Origin: Lingula anatina
Lineage: Eukaryota; Brachiopoda; Lingulata; Lingulida; Lingulidae
Reading direction: 5' to 3'
Assembly: GCF_001039355.2 (NCBI RefSeq)
Contig: NW_019775544.1
Coordinates: forward strand, 1 to 64,000
DNA: 64,000 nt
The notes beneath the pieces are model-generated. The model saw nothing but the letters and a program-made list of their open reading frames with translations, was not told where the DNA came from and did no database searches. A program made the position numbers and the translations under genes. This document shows positions 23,238 to 35,716 of this stretch, one piece after another. Position 1 is the stretch's first letter, and every line of letters begins with the position of its first letter.

Positions 23238-26200
23238 CTAATCATCGTCTTCATCGTCATCATCAGGCACAGGAGGCGGGGCGTAGCTCTGCGCAGTGCT
23301 GCCATCTACCGGTCGCACCATGGCGCTGCTGCAATATCTGACTGTGTGTAAAGGAACACACTCCTCTTCCATCGGGAGAGGGTGTTGATCCCCTTTTCTG
23401 TGAGAAAAAGAAATGATACGGTCACGATGTAACATAAGCTCTACAGCAATCACGACAAGATACAGCAATCAATCCTCTACACGCCATATATTAGTAGAGT
23501 CTTACTGTAGCGCTTTACATATTGCAATCTGTGTATCTAAACATTTGCGGTTTTAAGTTGATTGCTTCATTACTGCACATTCAATTCCACGAAAGAAAAT
23601 CTTCACATACATGTTATAGACTCTTGTATGTCTGTATAGTTCTGAATTTTAAAATACACTTATGCAATTTTTACAATATTCTCATGTGTGTTACCTGGCG
23701 ACCATTCGGAGAGCAAGGACAATCTTCTTAGAGAAATTAAGGGGGAAATTGTCTACGCTCTGGAAATCTTGATTGGTATGCCCTTGTAATGTGGTGGCAC
23801 CGGCAGAAATCTTAAATTCTGTGATGGAATGCACCTCATCGAACCGGTCGTCAATATTGGAGTTGTCTTCCTGAAGCATTTCATCCTGTGGAACACGTTG
23901 CCTGCTTTTGCGTTTTCTCGACCTGAAGTAAAAATTACCTTAAATTTCATGTAGCTCAAGATTTTTACGATTATTAATTCTTTTTGGTATAATTCATTAG
24001 GCTTCTTTAATGGATGCTTTTTAATAATAATAATAATAATAATAGTAATAATAATAATAATAGTAACACAGAATTAATAACGGAATAACAGAATATCACA
24101 TGTTCAGTCAATCACTATGGTCGCGATAACTTATAACAATTGAAAAAGTATTTCAAATATTCCAATTCTGTGACTTGTGTAGATACAAATGCCTCACCTT
24201 AAATCTTCACCAATACTGTCATCACCCTGTTCATCACTGAAATGATGAAAAAGGAAACGCCTATCTAAATAAATCAGTGCTATGACATTTCCACAGAAAT
24301 TCGCCTATTGAACGAAGGTAAAAGGGGCTTCTTTTCCGACAAAGGAAAAAGTTTTACACAACGCAAATGTTGCCCATTAAAATGAACGTTACTTAAGATA
24401 CCAAAAAGTGCAAATTTATTTGTTGAACCAAGGAAACAATTAGTGCATAAAACAGAATTTTAAAAGGGGGAAAAGATGAAAGGGAGCACTGAATACATAG
24501 GGACTTAGTGGGTTTATCGTATGGCAATTGTAAATATACTTACAGTCGACTTTGAGACACATCTGGTCTGGGCATTAATAAATCCTGCTGATGAGTTGCC
24601 ACATCTGAAATGTAAAAAAAAAAAACATATTGGAGGGCACTCCATTTTAAATGACGGAGTTTAGACAATGAGATGCAGGAATCAGACTATATTGCCAATA
24701 ATGTGAGTGTTACGTAATGCATTTGACGTGAGGCTTTGTTAAACGTGCTCGACCAAATACCGATTGCAGACTGTATTACCATGGAATAATGGCTGAAAAG
24801 TGTTAGTTAGTTAATTTTAATCAAGTTTTTCTTGAAAAAAATATTTGCCCTATTTAATTGCCTAATAATGATGACAGAAACCTCACAATGAATGCGTTAT
24901 AACACTTTTTAAAAAATGTTCAGTCTGTCTCTTGTAACAGAAACCTGCAACAATCGATTCATTTCAACATACGCGAGACGCTATCAGAGCTTGATTTTTT
25001 CCAAGTGAACACTTACATGTAGATGTGCACGTAGGTTGCAGACAGTAAAAAGTTATTTTTGTAATGGGTCTTGCTGTGCTTTAAAAAAGCAAAAAAAAAA
25101 AAAAACTCCTTACTACTCAAAGTGTCTTTCTTCTTAAACAAACCTTTTAAAACGAATATTTTTCTTCGGTATAAGCTGAAAATAATATGAACATTCCTAA
25201 CTTAAATTTGCCATATCTCGCACATTTTTTCCGGTTTCAAAGTATTCGTGTCATGCAAATGCATGTACATAACATGATCACGCTGGTCGGCTTTTGGAGA
25301 GTATTTTGCACCTAAACCACTATTTACTTACCTATCAGACTGATGACAGACTGATTCTCAATGCCCAGCTGCGCCAGGCACTTCCGTTCTTCTGCGATAA
25401 CACGCTCAGTGCCGCTGACACAAAAACCCTCCACCTGTTGGCTGGCTAGCTCGCCATCGGTCTCATTGGGATCTTCAAAGACTTTCTTAAGGACATGATA
25501 CAGCGTGGCGCATGTTTCCGTCTCCACGTCTCTAGTCCATGTCTTGTTCGGACTGCTCCTGGTAATGTTCAAGTTTACCTGTATGGGCTGGGATATAATT
25601 ACATCGATGACCGGACACCTTGCGGTCAAGAATTTGAGAGGTAACTGGCCCCTGCCACGCACGGTCGCGTCATCAATCATCTGAAAATGAAAAGATGAAA
25701 AAGACTAAGAAAACACACCAGCACGGTAGCAAATTTTATCTCGAACCTTGTAAAATTGAGTGTTTCAAATAGATTTGCACTAGTTTATCTTGTTTAATAA
25801 TACGTTTATTTTCTTTTTTTCATTTCGAGCATTATATATGCTATACTGGTAACCTACGGAGTTATAAAAGCTCACAACATCCTCCTCATCTTTAAGCAGA
25901 AGGCAGACTTGTGTTTGATCTTTCCCAGAAGAAGTCTCCTGAAATACGATAGACAAAAATTCGTCAAACATGCAATAGCTTAGACGAAATAAGTCAGCAA
26001 AGCTGTGAAATGCAGAGACACACAACATGAAAATAACGATGGCAGTGCACAAAATGGGGTTTTGGTCAAATTTGATCTGAAATTACTTAATGCCTTACAC
26101 CATAATCTCCACCAATTTTTAATACGTACTATAGTTAATGTGGACATTCAGAACATGTACATAGCAAAGAGTTTCAAGCCCATGGGACCTTACAGTCACA

Positions 26201-29200
26201 CATTGAAATTGCAAATATGTTTAAGAAATCACAAAGACGCATAACTTATAAAAGAAGCCAAGCTTTATTTTATTCTTTATGGTTTTTATAAATTTGAGAA
26301 TAAATGTAATACGTTGTGTTTACGATGGTAATGCACAAAATTGGGACATTTTCAGTTCTGATTCACTATAAAACAACGGTTAACAGGGCAATTGCCACCC
26401 GTTTTTAATGATGTACTACCATTAAAGTGGCCATTTAGAAGTAACGAGCACAGGGCTTGTTCAAAGTCATGCCTTAAAATTGGCATTGTTGGAAAAAATT
26501 TTTAAACTTCATTACATCAAGAAATAGAATCTATTCTGGCTGGTTTTCGACGGTGATGGCGACGACAGACACAGGTGATGGTTATATATACAGACACGTC
26601 GTGCCTGTACATTACGGTAATGTACCGTGAATTTTGAACGTCTCGTAAACTGCAAACGAGCTACCGTATAATGTGTTATAGTTACATGTATCTATTTATC
26701 AATATCTATTGCTATACAATAAAACAAATATAGGATATTTTGCTTGAGTGACACACATACTAAAACATGTAATAGACGACCCCGTAAGTACAAAGCATTT
26801 TATTTTCAAAAAAAAAAAAAAAAAAAAAAGAAAAAAGAACTTAAATACCTTTCCCTTGGTTTTTATCAGGTTCTGAACTGACTTTACAACGTCAAACAAG
26901 GTGGTTTCATCACAAAACACGTGGATGCTGCCAAGCTTTTCCATTGTCTTGTGAGTAAGAACTGGAACTTCCATCTGTGTAGGTATTAATATTAGGTTTC
27001 TACTAAGGCCAAGATCCCTGAAAATAAAAGCATGAGTAGTGTTTACCATTCATGACAGATCCAATGTTCGTGTCAGGCAAGGACTGCGTGCGTCTTATTG
27101 ACTTAAACCAGTTGCCATATGCTAATTTTGATTTACTATTATAAAAACTTCACTGAAAGCTTAACTTACTATGTAATTGAAGGTGAATGAATACCTGAGA
27201 TGCCGGTTGCTTTGTAGCTTCTCCACTCTGTCACGTATCAAAATGAATGAGGTATCCAGGTTGCAGGAGCTATGGGTTTTAAAGTCTACCATCACTTGTT
27301 CTCTCAGGGCCGCGACGGTCTTATAAGCCTCGATATTCACTTGGAGGACCAAAGAACACCCTGGCATTCGAAACTGAACATCGAACGTGAACATTGTTGG
27401 TTTCACGGTGACTTCTGACCCATCTGAAAATCCCTCGAACGCGATGTAAATGGTTTCGTGTAATTCGTCGAAGGAATACTTGCTCTCACACACCCCTCTC
27501 TCTTTGTGCCGGTGTACCAAGACAACGCCGTCCTCCTCCATCAGGCGCCGTGCCACCAGATCATTCTTCAGGTCAGAGAGAGTAATGGATGATTTCACGA
27601 CCATTGTGCCTTGCCGGCCATCAAACGCGGTCACTTTGAGAGACATGTCCTTCTCAATGACCACGCGTGCTGTGTAAGCGAAATTTCCTCGATATGACGA
27701 GTCACGCCGAGTCAGAATCTTAATCGCCGGGGAGCTGTCTGGACCTAGATTCAGTGCCTTTTGAACCTCACTCTTGAGATCTTGGCCTTTGAAGGTGACC
27801 AACGTGACCAGTTTAGGAGGATCAGACACTTCAATCAACCCTTTCAACAAAAGTGCCGTAAAACTCCTCTTCACGTTTGAGCGGGATTGCTCCCTGGTGA
27901 CTCTCACGTCCTCTGGACTGGGAACGCCGTTCCTCGAGACGACCTCTGCAGTAACATCTGAGGAATAGCCACAGGTGAACGTCTCGGTGGTGACGTTCTC
28001 TGCGTCGACAGGATTAATTACGCTAACCTCATTAGCGATTTCTCTCACCAGGACAACATCGCAAGACGAGTCCATCCAATCCCTGTATAGGTAAATATAT
28101 AAAAAGCGCTACAAATTCATAACCACTTAATCCACTTGAAAGAGAGAAATAAATGACTGATTCTGTTCACTTAATTCCTCGATCATTTTAATTGGACACT
28201 TATGGTGTTTTCTTTTCGTCGTGGTTTCAAAGTCTAATAATACAGACTTGTCTACCAATTAAAAAGCGTGCTTTTTGAAAACAAAACGCTGGTCCCCTAC
28301 CTGTAGATGGAAGAAATGGCCTTCATTTGAAAATGATAATGAGTGACGAACTGGTCTGCGAAGTTGACTACGTAGGCTTCGATATCTCTCTCAGCAGATG
28401 GCACGGAGCCAGTGACTTGTTTCACCAGATCCAACAATGTTTGTTCTGGTCCCAGGTCGACAGTGAGGGGTTCAGACAACACTCCTGCATAATTCTGGTG
28501 GCAGACCTTAAACTGGAGATTGGAAGAGGGTAAACTATATAAGGCATATGGAACAACATAGTGTCTTAATACAAAAACTTGAATTAGTACAATCATGCCA
28601 ATACACGACATTTAGGCCTGCAGGCAACTAGATGTAACTAATTTGTTCTGCTTTCCATTCTGAAACAAGTTCTGTTTAACAATAGATGATGGGCAGTAAG
28701 GATGAAAGAAGGAAAATTAAAGGCAATCGTTGGCTACCCACCGTATACACCAACTCTGGCGTGAAGGTGCATTCCAACAACCCATTCTCTCTTTTCTTCT
28801 TCTCGATCCCAGAATCTTCTATCTTGGACCCTTTGGAGGTGGAATAGAACATAAACCGACGGGCCAGAGTCACCGGTCTCTCAATGGAATATTCCTCCTC
28901 GCCATTCAAAGCAAACATGCCTGCAGTATAAATAAAAATCTTTTTGAAAGGAGTTTTGTTACACTCTGTGATATCTTAATAACAAAATAAATAACATTTT
29001 TGGTATGAAAAGAAATTATGTTACCATAAGATATACAAGGATACCAGTACGTTCAACAAGGTCAGTATTACCTCAATCAATCAATTAAACAAAACAAGCA
29101 AGATATACTACTTAAATGAACATTTTGGAAAATAAACAGTTAAGCTATATGCCCCTGTGAGTATTTTTTTTACCTATTAAGACATCATCTATCTTGACTT

Positions 29201-31522
29201 CAGCACGGCATCTGTGTTTTGTTCCATTTCGTAGCTGGAGACAGTAATTATATCCACTCCCCAGTTCGACGTATTCTCCTTCTGCTGTCTTAAAATGGCG
29301 ACCGCCTTCCACTTTGACTCGATAGCCATCAATTTCGAAGAAGTTTTTGGATGCAGGTTTGTACTTTGAAGGAGCTTGGTCAAAAAATATTAAATACATC
29401 AGAAACGTACATCAATTTGTTTGGATTATGAAAGAGGAATAGAAATTTGATTTAAGTTGTTTATAAAAAAGCTATAAAATCTCCCCAACATGTTTTCGTT
29501 ACTCGCAAGTGCACGTATTAACTCTTACCCAAATCTTGGGCGAGCTCTTGTAAATTTTCTTTGATATTCATCAATTCTTCCACCTGTTCTTGCTGACGGT
29601 TGGCCTAAATATACAAACAGATACATCCACAAAAAATACTGTGAGTCGATCTAGTTCAAGTATCGTATCATATGAACCTTTGTAACTATTTACTCATATA
29701 ACAGCCAAGATGCAAACTGCCAGCAGATGAGGATATTCTGTTTTTACTTTTTGTTAGGTACAACTATATGCACTATACTAATGGATGCATAAATCATAGC
29801 GCCCTATATGTCAAAGAAAAAAAAAACAAAATATCAAATTGTTATAAGTGACCAAACGTAGAAGCATCCTCACTTACAATTTGATCCAGTGTCACCTTCA
29901 TCTCCAGCATGCTGCTAGCCTTCTGGTCCAGCTTCTGCAGCAGCTCACTCTGGTGGACACTTTCAGCAAACATGGCTTCAGTCAGCTGCTTTACTATCTC
30001 CTCCTTCAGCTGGTCGAGGTTTTCAACGCGGGCGGTGGCTTTGAGAATCCTAGCAATGGCATTTTGGTCGGGGAGGAGGCACTGTATGATATACAATTCT
30101 GCCACCTCCAAAACCTAGAATTGGGTTGAAACTTGTGTGGAATGATTCAATAGTGGAATTTGATTAAAAAACAAAGATGGATGACACAATTTGTGACATG
30201 TAATAAATTATTTGGGGTGCAAACTATCATGGCCAAGGCACCAATAATTTAGTATGCTTAGACCCCATTCCCACAGATTTTGATCGATCAATCCCTGTGG
30301 GGAGTCTCACTAGGTTACTGTCAGCTTAGCCGGCTTAAGCGTCTGTTCCGCTTACTAAAAGCTGAAAGGGGGTAATTAACTGTCGTGCGCGCTCGGCTGA
30401 CTGCAATTTAGCGTGAACCGCCAGGGAGTTAGGTCGACCCGGATGGATCAATCTAAATTTCTGGGAATGCACTCTTAGGGGCCTACCTCCACAAGCTGCT
30501 CCAACAGGAAAGACTGTTCTTCGTTTTTCGCTACCAGAGAACCACCGACAATCACCTCCACATTTCTGATCACTTTCAGTAAGTCCATAGCCTCGGCTCG
30601 GAGCGTGGCGTGGGCTTTGAAGATTCCGTATACGCTGCTGATAATCCCCAGGGCAGTCTTGATATAGGGGAGCTCGTCGCCCAATCCGATCGCACCCTTT
30701 AAAATATGTTCGCCCACGTTGGTGAGACCAAATTCGTCTGCTCGCTCGAGTGCTTTGGAAAACTTATCGACTACAACCACCACCTTGAAAAAATACTTTC
30801 TTGATTAAAAGACAAATTGAAGATTTGGCATTCATGTTACTTACTAAAAGCGCCATTGAAAAGTTTATTTAATCTAATATATTAGGTTTACAAATCCGCC
30901 CTGAGTTGACAAACAGATTCTGTTTGCCCTAATTGAAGGTTGGCGTGCAAGTTTGATTCTGAATTTTAATCTTAAGATCACTGATTGAAACAATTGGGTT
31001 ATACAGACTATACCTCTCTTACTTCACTTTTTAAATGCTTACTTTTTCCTGGTTTGAAACTTCGTCGCTTGGTCTGTCCACAATATCTATGCCGTTGCCT
31101 CTGCTGAACAGTTTCATCAGCCCCGCCTGTCGCTTCAGTCGGCGGAACACCAGAGCAAGGACAGCCGCGTCTTTGGCAGATTTCCACAAGGCGACGAAGT
31201 CCTTCGTTTTCTTTTTCACGAGGCAACTTTTCATGCATTTGGTAGTCTGTCCAACCTTTTTGAAATATTCAGGGTCTCTATTTTGTTGGTTGTAATACAT
31301 GTGAAGCTGGTTTTCGACAACTTTTAGTTCCCCACCCAGTATAAGCGCCATTTCAGAGAGCTCTGGAGTCAAGTTTTCTGTAGCCACGGCGTTGTACATC
31401 TTGAAAATTTGTTTGACATGCTTGAAAGGCCTTTTCATATCCCAATTATCCTCGTTTTCAATAACATCTTCTGTTTCGGGCTTTGCCTTTAGATCCCCAA
31501 TGTCTGGAATGGTTGATGCCAT
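23238..31522 (-). CDS. helical-bundle / beta-sandwich / multi-ubiquitin-like protein, copy B
   Basis: Paralogue of the gene at 5251-13667 with the same fourteen-exon structure: 31588-31043 (ATG at 31522), 30783-30487, 30114-29878, 29604-29529, 29374-29174, 28920-28742, 28512-28301, 28082-27195, 27017-26849, 25938-25858, 25680-25332, 24604-24544, 23922-23695, 23397-23238 (TAG). It codes for 1205 residues with no disabling mutation. Differences from A include one added Ser in exon 10, a two-residue longer and very different start of exon 13 (a basic run SRKRKSRQR absent from A), and about 24 replacements in exon 8. The splice donor of exon 2 lies directly against an inserted inverted-repeat element. 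Both copies being intact suggests both are expressed; transcript data are not available. Confidence 0.85.
30245..30482. mobile_element. inverted-repeat element at the exon-2 donor of copy B
   Basis: Ends are GACCCCATTCCCACAGATTT and, inverted, GGCCCCTAAGAGTGCATTCC/CAGAAATTTAG. The shared inner core is CATTCCCA(c)AGATTT...GATCGATC-like. A relative in opposite orientation lies at 35155-35350. In copy A this part of the intron (12440-12630) is unrelated sequence, so about 190 bp were replaced. The right end abuts the GT donor of exon 2. Confidence 0.75.
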
Positions 31523-31619
31523 CGTTGGTGTCGCTGGTGTTAAGATGGAGTACAGTTTTTGTGAGACAGGGCTTACAACGTAAAGATCCTGAAAAATAAA
31601 AGGGTAAATCACGCTACAT

Positions 31620-31621
<2 letters not shown>

Positions 31622-31665
<44 letters not shown>
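31622..31665. repeat. (GA)n microsatellite
   Basis: About 22 GA repeats upstream of the first coding exon of copy B, orthologous in place to 13774-13814. Confidence 0.9.
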
Positions 31666-31667
<2 letters not shown>

Positions 31668-32626
31668 AACAGTTCACACTGTTTTATTTTTGCACAGAGA
31701 GTAAATAGGCGACAAAAAAAGTGCTGAATATTTATTCATTTTTTAAAAACGCGAAGGATGTATCGTCTCACTCGTTCACCATACCGTTAAAGTAAAGTTA
31801 CCACTTCAATCAATAAAACTTAACACCAGCTTTACTATTGTCGAATATGCTAAAATAAATGAAGAAATATATAATATGTTATATAGACGTAACGTTCACT
31901 TAGTGCCCACCAAGCATCGTTAGATGCTATTCTAAATTTTGTTCTTAGTCAACATTGAGATCTATCTGCAGCGTGTGTGATAACCGTTGAAGGAGATACA
32001 TGTAATTAGGCGGCAAACCAAGTAGGCGGTAAAGCCCGTCATTTCAATAGCTGAGGTTCACCAGCAGGCGAGAGATATCAGGTGTCAACCCGCGCAATGA
32101 CCCAAGGTTGAATATAATCATACATAGAAGTCAAAATTGACACTTGGAAAATAAAATTCATACCTACAGGAAGTTGCAAACACACCCTCAGTGACCATCC
32201 ATCACTCGGGCATTACATAATAACCCTAAGATACCTGGGTCCTAGGTTGTCCTTAACTCCGTTTATCTTCATGTCTGTATGTCTGATCGTCACCAGTCTG
32301 ACTCAAGTTTTTTTTTTTTCGATGACATTTCCTGGATAAGTCAGAAATGGTTCAACTTAGAAGTGATAAGATTTTGGTGATGATCCATCATTAAATAATC
32401 GGTTAATCATTAGTTAATTATTTGTCTTGGTGGGGGTTAGTGCTCTCAGAACTTTTCTCGTTATAATTATTTTGAATCGGTCCCCATTTCATCACAATAT
32501 TCCAATATATCTCACGAATATGTAAACTTGTTTCCTTAGTTTCATGTAGTTAATACGCCATGTGACTTCTTACCTTATGGACACCATAAAACTTTCGAAA
32601 ACCCGTTAAAAATCACTGCAGATTCA

Positions 32627-32738
32627 GATACTTTATTGATTAACGCCGTCACATACAAGGTACAATCAATGACAGCACATGTACTTTTAACATATCACAA
32701 ACAAATAAATAAAATTATGAGATATAGATATACTGCAT
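32627..32738. mobile_element. small insertion in unit B, retroposon-tail-like
   Basis: Absent from unit A (15387-15395). Flanked by the direct repeat CTGCA. It starts GATTCAGATACTTTATTGAT, which looks like the 3' end of a non-LTR element or SINE. Too short to classify. Confidence 0.45.
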
Positions 32739-33594
32739 GCAATCGTTCACATGATAACATAACTTAATTGCTGCTGATTTAGGACAATATTAATTAGCCC
32801 CAAATGATATCTACGTGTTTTCGGGGGCTGACGTTGGTTACTTACACCCTGTTTGCTACGGGCTCGTTCTACGACAGTTGTTCAGCTCTGCAAAAATCCA
32901 GAGCTGGTTTTTTTCTACCAGAGGCTTACAGAGTGATGACGTCAAATCTATGGATAAATTTTGGCTGGGCTGTACAGAAAAGTGCATATAAATAGCTATA
33001 GATATATATGTAAATATTTAGTGAAAAATTAATCTGAGGTCCTGGTAGAGGACAGGGGCGGATCCCGAGATTTTTTTCTGACAGTCTTCAAAATTATCTT
33101 TCTTGATCCATCCTCCATTTGACCGTCTTCTGCCAGAGAAAATTAGATGCCCGTCGATATGTAAACTTAAAAAATTATGACCGTCTTCCAGAAGACCCAG
33201 AGAGGGCTTCCGTCCGCCCCAAGAGGGCACATGTATTTATTTCCGGATGATTGTATTTTCCCGCTTTTCGAACGGTATAGCGGGAAAATGTTGTATGGAT
33301 GACATGTGCCGTTGAAAATGGGGACAAATACTGAATATCTGTGCAATAATTTGATTGGTCAAGCACTGGTTATGCTGAGTAGCTTTAAGGGGCTGGGTCA
33401 CCATACTTTCTCGCTGGCGACCAAACTAAAGCCTTGGTCACAACCGGACGCACGAAATTTAAGAATTTACGTTCCCTGCGATTTTTTGGGCGTTGCGGAG
33501 GCCGTGGAGGTCGTAGAGGAAGCGGAAAGTCTGCTTTGCAAGTCGCAAGGGCCACATGAGGTGTCCTTTCAAGCAGGGACGCTAATTGCAAGGA

Positions 33595-35085
33595 TAGTAG
33601 GCTTGTTAAGGACCAAAAAATGGCCAAAGGCTGCATTTTGTAGTACAAATGTCTAACTTGGCATAAATTTTCCTTGGGCCAAAAGAAAATTTTTTATCCA
33701 AAGAGACGCCCTCTATCGATACATTAATTAGCATAAATTATGCAAATTAGGTGCCAAAATATATAATATTTCATATTTCCATTAATATTTGGCCTAGAAA
33801 CATGTATAGATTATCAAACCTGACTAAATTAGGGACAAGGAACCCATTTTTGATCATTTGGAAGCAATTGGTGGCCATTTTGTGCCTCAAATCCAAGATG
33901 GCCGCCACCCGCCATTTTGAAAGTGGACATAATTTTGCTATTTTATGTTGAATTTTGAAGCGTTTGGTCTAACTATACTTGATATATATATCGATTCTTA
34001 CTATTTTGGGGGTGCAAAAGTCATTTTTGATATTGTTATGGTGATAGTAGGTGATTTGAAGGAACAAAGAGGGTGTTTTAAGTGCCTACCAAGATATGTG
34101 TGAACGCTGCAAAACCATGGATATTAATAACCCNNNNNNNNNNNNNNNNNNNNNNNNNNNNNNNNNNNNNNNNNNNNNNNNNNNNNNNNNNNNNNNNNNN
34201 NNNNNNNNNNNNNNNNNNNNNNNNNNNNNNNNNNNNNNNNNNNNNNNNNNNNNNNNNNNNNNNNNNNNNNNNNNNNNNNNNNNNNNNNNNNNNNNNNNNN
34301 NNNNNNNNNNNNNNNNNNNNNNNNNNNNNNNNNNNNNNNNNNNNNNNNNNNNNNNNNNNNNNNNNNNNNNNNNNNNNNNNNNNNNNNNNNNNNNNNNNNN
34401 NNNNNNNNNNNNNNNNNNNNNNNNNNNNNNNNNNNNNNNNNNNNNNNNNNNNNNNNNNNNNNNNNNNNNNNNNNNNNNNNNNNNNNNNNNNNNNNNNNNN
34501 NNNNNNNNNNNNNNNNNNNNNNNNNNNNNNNNNNNNNNNNNNNNNNNNNNNNNNNNNNNNNNNNNNNNNNNNNNNNNNNNNNNNNNNNNNNNNNNNNNNN
34601 NNNNNNNNNNNNNNNNNNNNNNNNNNNNNNNNNNNNNNNNNNNNNNNNNNNNNNNNNNNNNNNNNNNNNNNNNNNNNNNNNNNNNNNNNNNNNNNNNNNN
34701 NNNNNNNNNNNNNNNNNNNNNNNNTTCAAAATTCAACATAAAATAGCAAAATTATGTCCACTTTCAAAATGACGGGTGGCGGCCATCTTGGATTTGAGGC
34801 ACAAAATGGCCACCAATTGCTTCCAAATGATCAAAAATGGGTTCCTTGTCCCTAATTTAGTCAGGTTTGATAATCTATACATGTTTCTAGGCCAAATATT
34901 AATGGAAATATGAAATATTATATATTTTGGCACCTAATTTGCATAATTTATGCTAATTAATGTATCGATAGAGGGCGTCTCTTTGGATAAAAAATTTTCT
35001 TTTGGCCCAAGGAACATTTATGCCAAGTTAGACATTTGTACTATAAAATGCAGCGTTTGACCTCTTAACAAGCCTACTAGGAGCG
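33595..35085. repeat. large inverted repeat (foldback) around an assembly gap
   Basis: The left arm (about 33595-33963) and right arm (34725 to about 35085) are reverse complements with few mismatches over at least 300 bp. Both contain AAGATGGCCGCCACCC-type sequence and the marker GCCAAAATATATAATATTTC. The centre is the 591-N gap at 34134-34724. The arms open an identical 66-codon non-coding frame on opposite strands, a by-product of the symmetry. Confidence 0.9.
34134..34724. other. assembly gap (591 N)
   Basis: Unsequenced bases at the centre of the foldback; the long hairpin probably stopped assembly. Open frames of X across it mean nothing. Confidence 0.99.
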
Positions 35086-35154
35086 ATGGCCGTGGAAATG
35101 GTACTCATTTGTTGAGTTTTTCTTGCTCCCTGTGTACGTGGCACACACTCACCA

Positions 35155-35350
35155 AGGGGTGCATTCCCTAGATTTAGATCGATCCAGAGATTTAGATTTA
35201 GATCGACCTAACTCCCTGGGGGTTCACGCTAAATTGCAGTCAGCCGAGCGCGCACCATAACCACGATTGAGCCGGCTAAGCTGACAGTAATCTAGTGAGA
35301 CTCCCCACAGGGATAGATCGTTCTAAAATCTTTGGGAATGGGGTCTAGGT
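35155..35350. mobile_element. relative of the 30245-30482 element, opposite orientation
   Basis: Shares GTGCATTCCC, GACCTAACTCCCTGG, GGTTCACGCTAAATTGCAGT, GTGAGACTCCCCACAGGGAT and GGGAATGGGGTCTA with 30245-30482. It lies inside the 2.8-kb private insertion of unit B. Confidence 0.75.
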
Positions 35351-35562
35351 CCCAACCATGTTTAAACGCACGGTTTTTAGGTTCCTTGAGTCCGGCTAGG
35401 ACGTAGCTAGATCGCACGTAGCGGCTGTTGATCATGTCGAAAAGTTTCTACGTGCTGTTTGCGTCCTCCAGAAGTCGCACGATGGACGTGCTCCTCACGT
35501 TCGAACTCCCACGCTTTCCCCATTTTTTTAAGCCGAAGATCACACGTAGCAACCCGTACGTT

Positions 35563-35716
35563 CGGTTGGAACCTAGGCTTTACGAAGGGAATGCAACACA
35601 CGGCGGAAGTAGTGCCCTTTTGCGTCAGTTTTTGCTGTTCGGTTGGAACCTAGGCTTTACGAAGGGAATGCAACACACGGCGGAAGTAGTGCCCTTTTGC
35701 GTCAGTTTTTGCTTCA
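35563..35716. repeat. two tandem copies of a 77-bp unit
   Basis: CGGTTGGAACCTAGGCTTTA opens each copy (35563 and 35640), and each runs through GTAGTGCCCTTTTGCGTCAG. The copies are almost identical. Confidence 0.9.

Noticed and set aside
33751-33951. Identical 66-codon frames on opposite strands at 33751-33951 and 34733-34933
   Set aside because: Product of the inverted repeat; non-coding composition, and the frame has no counterpart in unit A.
34082-34746. Four long frames across the gap
   Set aside because: Made of N; no information.
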